From contig JAALGY010000061.1 in the NCBI GenBank assembly GCA_032358165.1, positions 310,001 to 374,000 on the forward strand: a stretch of 64,000 nucleotides of DNA, read 5' to 3'. Shown in pieces: positions 57,889 through 64,000 of this stretch. Numbering within the stretch: the stretch's first letter is position 1; every line of letters begins with the position of its first letter. Source of the DNA: Diplosphaera chodatii. Lineage: Eukaryota; Chlorophyta; Trebouxiophyceae; Prasiolales; Stichococcaceae. The notes beneath the pieces were generated by a model, which saw only the letters and a list, made by a program, of their open reading frames with translations, was not told the origin of the DNA and did no database searches. The position numbers and the translations under genes are program-made.

Positions 57889-60530
57889 ATGGGTGTCAAG
57901 GAAGAGAAGGCACGCCAGGTGTGGCTCCCGGACCCTGCGCACCCGCTGGCATCTTGCTGACATAAGCCGGGGCACCTCATGCACCTGCCTGTCTGCAACT
58001 GCAAACCTGGTTGACGCAAGCCTCTGTGCATGATGTCGGCAGAGCTGCTGGTGCTGGACGGCCACTGGTCGCCAGCTGGCGCCCGTCAAGCCGACGCGCT
58101 GCCAGAAGAGTGAGCGTTGAATGCAAGCAACCCGGCGCTCTTGTGTTTTGCATCCAGAGCAGCATCTGCTCTGTTCACCTTGTCCCCTGCTCGCACGGCT
58201 CTCACCAAGCTCAAGTCCCATCCCTTATTGTTTCGCAGTGTTTGATGAGAACACTGCATTCTCGAAGCGCCTCACAACATGCGAGCAGAACATCAAGGGC
58301 CTCAAGAAGGCCAGTGACGGTGAGCATCCACAGACACCCCCTGCCTGTTGGGGTGTGTCACATTGGAAGTTTGCAATGATGCAGTTGGCACGCTTGCAAG
58401 GTGCACATCACATTGGATGCGCAATTGCTACCCTGACTAGTCCCCACATTCCTTGCTGAGCATTGCAACTTCTCATGCAGCCCTGCTCGGCATCTCGGAG
58501 AAGACAATGTCGCAGGCCATGCCGCAGGTGCAAAAGCGCTCTGGTGCCAGATATCACGACCCCACTGCATTGACGCTGCGCACCCTCCAATGCACATGTA
58601 CTCTTCCTTCCAAACGAACCTGGTAGCACGTGCGGTCCCGGACCACGCGCATGAAGCAAGCGCCTCGAGCAACGACCCTTGTCCGAGGGTCTGGGTGGCT
58701 GCGCAGGTGTGGGACAACTCCCCGGATGGCACGACTGTGACCCCGGTGACGGGCACGGGCGCCCCGCTCATCAAAGCCGGACAGCTGCAGCGCTCTCATG
58801 TGAGCGGGTCAAAGCACAGGCTGCACCTGCTGTTGGCATGCTAGTGCCCAGTGCTGTGTGAGGATGAGGGTGGGCAGGTCCCCCCTTTGCTGCAGTCGCT
58901 CACGGTCCCAGCTGCCTAGTGAGGGAGTTACAGCATGACGGTCGCCACCATGATTACGGCATATGTACTGTGCTGTGCCGCTGCTGCAGAGCCTGGACCT
59001 GCAGTCGAAGGTGTACGACCCAATGACCTCCTGGCAGAAGGAGTACGCACGCATGAAGGTACGGCGCCCCCTCATGGCACAATCTTCATCATGCTCGCCA
59101 GACCAGGGCAGCTGCAGACACGTCAGACGGGCATACAACCTGCAATCAACGTGTGAATAAGTTTACGCCGTAAACTACAGACACGGATGACGGAGCTGGA
59201 TAAGCAGCGCCTGCGTCTGGACGCTGCACGGCGCTCCCACTACAAGGTAGGTCCCATTGTACTCCAGGGTTTTGCTCGCACTTGGCCGCTGCGCAACTGC
59301 AGCTCCTGCCGGGCCGCCATTTGCTGCAGCATGCCAGGGTGGTGCTCTAGCCCCGCCCGCCTGCCGTCCGTTGCAACATGAGCCGCAATGGGGTCGCCAG
59401 AATGCGGGCGTGGCACCCCGACACCCTGTGCTGCTGCTGTGCAGGGCGCGCAGCAGCACTTGAAGGAGAACGTCATGAAGTCGGACAATGTGTCCATGCC
59501 GGGTCTCAAGGAGGATGAGAACCCTGAACTGCAAGGTGCGCTGCTAACATCACAGCTCAGGATGACCTGTTGATATCTGGCAGCTCGTTGGCATCAGGAG
59601 AGACACACGCCGCCTGCCAAGAAGGACAACAGCCATCTGCGGTCGGATGCAGCTCCGCTCGCCCCAGGCACCCAATGCAAACACATATTCAGCATTAATG
59701 CACTTGCATCTTGGTGTCAACCCTGCATGATGACGTATCCATGAGTTTGGTAAGGTCAGGCTGTAATACCAATGCCCCTGGGTGCCCTGCAGCGGCGCGA
59801 TCCGGGTACCAGAAGATCGAGAGCGAGGTGCACCACGAGCTGACGCAGCTGGCCGAGAACGCGCGCCAAGTGCAGGTGCGCAGCACCTCAAATAAATGCC
59901 CGTGGTGCCTGGCGCCGCAGTGGCATGCACCCGTCTCTGTCCAGTGCCGTGCCCCCGGCACACCACCACACCTCACAGCTGACCGTCACCCCCCTGCAGG
60001 GGTACCTGACCAAGGCGATGGAGCTGGTGGCGGACACGCTGTCCAGCGCGGCCGCCGTGCACGCGCAGCCGTCGTTCGCCGGCGGCCAGGGCGGCACGCC
60101 GACGGGCGTCGAGACGCCCGTGAGCGGCACCCCCATGAGCGGCAACTCGGCGCCCGCCTCCCTGCGCGGCAGCGAGGTCGGCGACTCCATCAAGGGCCTG
60201 CCCTCTGCCCCGCAGCACGCCATCCCGCCGCAGGTGGCGCACTCCTCAACCTCCCTGCAAGCGTTCTTCCTGCTTCCTGCAAAGCTGCAAGTGCTCGGCA
60301 ACGGCACAGTTTTGCGAGCTCTTCGTTACTGCATGCCGCTCGTGTGTATCACTCTCAAGCGGCGACGGTTTGTGGGTAGCAGGGTGGCAAACAAGAGGTG
60401 GCGGGTGGCGTGCAGACACTGTGAGGCAGCAGGCAGTCCAAGTGGCCAGCTGACGCCCATGCAAGGCAGGTTTGCAGCAAGTGCCCAGCACCGCTGCTCG
60501 CGAAAAATCCACGTACCACAGCAAGGCTGA
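57889..60530 (+). CDS. BAR-domain protein (membrane-curvature sensor), C-terminus unresolved
   Basis: Ten exons in phase encode about 276 aa: 57889-57918, 58076-58109, 58239-58319, 58481-58527, 58707-58799, 58990-59058, 59181-59246, 59445-59535, 59793-59875 and 60000-60233. The helical pattern matches a BAR/amphiphysin domain: KRLTTCEQNIKGLKKASD (helix 1), YDPMTSWQKEYARMKTRM then LDKQRLRLDAARRSHYK (helix 2), and YQKIESEVHHELTQLAENAR with LTKAMELVADTLSSA (helix 3). A Gly/Ser/Thr/Pro-rich tail follows. BAR dimers bind curved membranes in endocytosis and vesicle traffic. After 60233 the frame stays open to a stop at 60528-60530, but G/C third-position bias fades, so a donor at 60234 (GTGGCG) and a further exon downstream are possible. 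The second exon's acceptor is the better of two phase-compatible choices. Confidence 0.78.
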
Positions 60531-61354
60531 CGATACGCTGGTGGCGATGGCAAGTTCCATCGTCAAAGGCATATCCACTCGGAAGGCAGGGAAGGAAACA
60601 AGAAGTTCGCGATGCATGCATCACGGGCGATCGGTCTGCTGTTTTGCAGGGTTGTCAATGGCGCACTGTGCACTGTGCCGCATCAGGATGTCGGTGTACT
60701 TCTGCACTCTGTTCTGCACTTAGATATTGCTCCTAGCATGTTGCTGACTGTTTCATGCGAAGCCGCTGCAATATTTGTCATCTGCAGCAGTTTATATGAG
60801 CGTGATGTCGTGTTTCAGCCCTGGTTGTGTCCCTGCTGTTGTCGAGTGTGCTTGTTCCTAGCAGACTACGGCTGCAGTGTTGCAATGTAAGGATGTGAGC
60901 TTGCAGCAAGTACCACAACCTGCTGACCATTACAGCACCAGCCAACAGGGCCGATGCACGACAATCTCGCTCTGCCCACAAGATTTGCTTGTTGCAGCTC
61001 ATCACGCGATCACGGTCAGCAAGAGTCTAGGTCTGCAAAGCCTGTCATCCGATGACGAGTACGCAAGGCACTTGGTCAGCACCTGCCGCATCGGCCACAG
61101 CCTTGCACTGCAGGGTGATGCATGCAACGCGCGGCGCAGCTAGCATCAGACATTGACTGGCGGTGGTTTGAGGAATGGTGTGACCTGAGCATCGGCTAGC
61201 ATCGGCAGCACGTCGGTTCTATCGTCGGTTCTATGCTGCGTTGCAGGTCTGGGTTGCCATGCTGCATGCTGCGCTGCGCTGCGCTGCGCTGCGCTGTTGT
61301 CAGACAGAAAGCTCGACACCCTCGCTGGTTGCTGCCGTGACGTCAGGCGCTCGC
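60531..61354. other. Intergenic region with a pentamer microsatellite
   Basis: No certain exon. A last exon of the BAR gene may lie near 61000, where an acceptor is followed by an in-frame stop after about ten codons. The interval includes the GCGCT repeat. Confidence 0.35.
61271..61295 (+). repeat. (GCGCT)5 microsatellite
   Basis: Five perfect tandem copies of GCGCT just upstream of the mTERF start codon. Confidence 0.9.
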
Positions 61355-64000
61355 ATGTGCAGGACGTTGCTGGTGCGAGGCATCAGCAGCGCGCTGGGTC
61401 CACTACCAGGCGCTGCACAGAGCGCGGTGACGATGGTGCATGGCCGCAGCACAGCAGAAGTGATGCTCCTGGCAGCCGGACGCTGCACAAGGTACCTTGT
61501 GCACTTCCGCTCGCCATGACACGTCCGACATTTCACAACCGCAAAATGAGCAATGTGATAATCCAGCATGTGGCTGCTGCAGGGTGGCGTCGGTTGCCAG
61601 CCTTGCAGCCCCGCAGCGCCCGGCACCGCGCCTGCAGCCGGTGGCCTTGCACGGGCTTCAAGGCGCGGCAGGCGGCGGCGCAGGATGCACCAGCCCGCTG
61701 CCAGCGCCGTCAGCAGTCAGCCAGCGGCTCGTGCACAGCAGGCCCGCGTTTGCGGAGCCAGCCGCCTCGGCGACCCTCGCACCTGCGCAGCATGCGGCGC
61801 CAGCATTCACAGCGGACGAGGGCCTCACTGCAGCAGCTGCGGAGGCGGCGCAGCTTGCGGTCGCGTCTGCTGACGACCCGGCAGCTGCGCGGCCAGGCGC
61901 AGCCGCCGGCAGCGCTGCATCTGGGGGTCGAGCGCCAGCAGCAGATGCCAGGCCTCAGGTTTTAGCAGCGCAGGACGGGGCCCGGGCGTCAGAAGCAGAC
62001 GGAAAAAACGCAGCAGCTCGAGCGTCGTCGGCGCGAAGAAGAAGTGCATCAGCCGAGCGGTCATCAGCAGCACGGTCGGCGGCCGGCGGCGGCGGCACGC
62101 CCAGGGTGTGGCGGCCGAACAGCCGGCTGCCGCCCGTGGACTACACGCCGGCGGTGGAGGCTGCCGTGCTGGACTTCTGGCGGCGCCGCGGGCTGCTGCT
62201 GGCAGCGGGGGCGGTGACGGATGCCGCGGCCGCGGGCGAGCAGCAGAAGCTGCGGCGCCGGGTGCTGCGCTTCGCAAAAAAGTCCAGCCACCACCGCGAT
62301 GTGCCGCAGCTGGAGCAGCGCATGGCCCGCTGGGACGCCGCGAAGCTGGAGGCGGGGTGAGTTTATATATTTATAACCCCCGCCGCACCGGCGCGACCTG
62401 TGACAAGCTGAAGTAGAAAGTCGCAAGCTGCATGCATGCGCATGCAGCCCAGGAGGCTATGCACGCCAGGGTGCCTGCATGCATGTGCACCCATGATACA
62501 TGATCACACTTTCAGGTGTTTTCACCACTTGAACGTGCAGCTGGTCGGGGGACGTCAACCGGACCGCCCTGGCAGACATCAGGGCATTGGGGCGGGACCC
62601 GTTCACACAGGCAACTTTCAGCCCCTTCCGGTGCATGCATGCAGACCTGCTGCTGCAATCGGAGCTGAGGGTTCCGGAGGTTGGGTCACTCAGTGCGCTG
62701 GTCTGTTGACAGCGTCTCGACACCATGGCACATCACTCGGCACGATGAGACGCTGTGTGCACCCCGCAGCTGGGCAAGCTGAAGCGTATCACTGAGATGT
62801 TTGGGCGCTTTGGGATCAGCGTGCGTGGAAAAACCTGCAGTTGGCCAACCTGCACATTGATGAACATACTGCAGCCGTGTGTTGCACACACAGCCTACAT
62901 CGATATGTTGCCGGCCAGGCAGCTGCCTCGCTGTTGCCGTGACTGCACACCTTGTGGCCTGCAGAACCTGTCGGTCCCATCCACCTTCCAGCTGCTCAGC
63001 TTCCGGCCCGAAACGCTGGAGACAGGTGCGCGTCAACACCTGCGGCTGGTTCCATACAGATAACAAACAAAAGGTATCATGCAGAGGCCGCCTGACATCC
63101 CGCACAGCTGCCTCTGAGGTCAGCGGGTCCCAGCAACACTGGACTCTGTGCATTGCTGCAGCTGTGCCGAAGCTCCTGGAGGCGGCCCAGTCCTGGGGCT
63201 TTGACCGGGACCCTGTGGTGCTGCTCCAGAAGACGCCCACGCTGCTGCAGGTGGTGTTCGCCTTGAGGCAACCCTGGATGCAGTCTGAGAATTTCAATTG
63301 CACCGAAGCTGATGTCCCGGACCACTGCAAAGTCACACGGTCTGCTTGACGGCTGTTGCTGCATGCCTGCCCCGAGACTTGTCTTTCGGGTCGGTTGGTA
63401 CAGTGTTAGCGGACGATTCGTGGCCGCTGCATGTAAGCAGACAGACCCATGTGCCCACGAAATATGTCACGTCGGTGCAGTGCGCGGACTTCAGCACGTA
63501 CACCGCGCGGGTGGCGGCGCTGCGGAGGCTGCACCCGGAGCTGGACGTTGGCCGGGTGCTCTGGGGGCAGCCCAGCATACTGAAGGTGCTGCTATGCAGG
63601 CTCAAGATAGCACTGCTCAACCAGCCCTCCTAACTAAGGATGTCAGCTTGTGTCTGTGCACTGCTCGTCGCCAAGTGTGACTGCCGCCCAAGTCCTGGGG
63701 GGGTCAGCATGGCGGCAGGAGGTTATCACAGTGCCGGGTATGGCATCCTGCTGAATTGACGTTGCCCTGCATGTCGATGCAGCTGCGGGAGGAGACCCTG
63801 CAGCAGCAGTGGGACCGGCTGCGGGATGCAGCAGGCCTGGACGACGACCAGATGAAGACGGTCGTCGAGTACTCCGGTTCGGTCATGAAGCGGAGGCCGG
63901 GTGAGATACCAAACGGCCTTGTGCCTGCCGATAGACTGGAGACACCGGTTAGGCCCCACGGGCGAGCTGACATGCACTCATGCTGTGAATCAGCAAGAGT
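61355..64000 (+). CDS. mTERF-family organellar protein, 3' end outside the window
   Basis: Eight exons in phase cover about 491 aa: 61355-61491, 61583-62356, 62541-62679, 62770-62820, 62965-63025, 63162-63250, 63481-63585 and 63783-63900; the gene continues past the window. The N-terminus (MCRTLLVRGISSALGPLPGA) looks like an organelle transit peptide. It is followed by a long Ala/Gln/Ser-rich spacer, then WRPNSRLPPVDYTPAVE and VLDFWRRRGLLLAAG. The C-terminal part is a series of ~30-residue helical repeats with the mTERF rhythm, such as LLEAAQSWGFDRDP-VVLLQKTPTLLQ, and LRRLHPELDVGRVLWGQPS. mTERF proteins bind organelle nucleic acids and act in transcription termination, splicing or ribosome assembly. 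The end of exon 3 (GTTGGG donor) is the weakest junction. Whether it goes to plastid or mitochondrion cannot be told. Confidence 0.78.

Noticed and set aside
59168..59182. Palindrome GTTTACGCCGTAAAC near 59160-59175
   Set aside because: Six-base arms inside an intron are expected by chance at this scale.
1..64000. CRISPR arrays, prokaryotic operons, insertion sequences, retroelement genes, rRNA or tRNA genes
   Set aside because: I saw no spaced direct-repeat array, no transposase or reverse-transcriptase motifs, and no cloverleaf B-box; the gene structure is eukaryotic throughout. A covariance-model scan would be decisive for small RNAs.

Overview
The window is nuclear DNA of a green alga. 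The evidence is GC-rich coding sequence with strong G/C preference at third codon positions, very high intron density (exons often 20-150 nt, introns mostly 80-300 nt), donors dominated by GTGCGC/GTGAGC, acceptors ending TGCAG, and plant-lineage proteins with plastid transit-like N-termini. Nothing is prokaryotic: no operons, no CRISPR, no IS elements, and no rRNA or tRNA that I could see. A trebouxiophyte or related chlorophyte is my best guess. An intact HMG-CoA synthase and an ABI5/AREB-type bZIP keep the lineage open. I assembled the genes by hand from splice sites with reading phase carried across each intron. Where phase closes across every junction I am confident; doubtful exons are flagged.

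Layout. 1-1063 is the 3' end of a coiled-coil/Ala-Pro-rich gene (+). About 2619-4610 is a Ser/Gly-rich coiled-coil protein (+). 5508-15151 is one 33-exon receptor-like TKL protein kinase (+) with signal peptide, ectodomain, one membrane span and cytoplasmic kinase. 16295-18287 is an unassigned protein with a possibly GAF-like core (+). 19429-22565 is a membrane-anchored SGNH/PC-esterase-like protein (+). 23601-25102 is a membrane-anchored DnaJ-type zinc-finger protein (+). 27066-29310 is an unknown Ala-rich membrane protein (+). 30217-31553 is SDF2, a secretory-pathway MIR protein (+). 31806-32984 is an unknown plastid-type membrane protein (-), head-to-head with a plastid O-acetylserine (thiol)lyase at 33322-36037 (+). 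36580-40576 is a group-A bZIP factor (+). 41577-45675 is HMG-CoA synthase (-), divergent from a hot-dog thioesterase at 46289-47673 (+). 48277-51902 and 53448-56555 are tandem aquaporin paralogues (+). 57889-about 60530 is a BAR-domain protein (+). 61355 to beyond the window end is an mTERF-family organellar protein (+).

Functional themes. There is no gene cluster in the bacterial sense. Head-to-head pairs (unknown plastid membrane protein/OASTL; HMG-CoA synthase/thioesterase) may share promoters. Several neighbours bear on membrane and stress physiology: a receptor kinase, two water-channel paralogues, a BAR membrane-curvature protein, and a bZIP whose conserved blocks match the ABA-response factors of land plants. 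The two observations most worth following are that bZIP, with all four flanking conserved regions recognisable, and a complete HMG-CoA synthase in a lineage usually described as lacking the mevalonate pathway.
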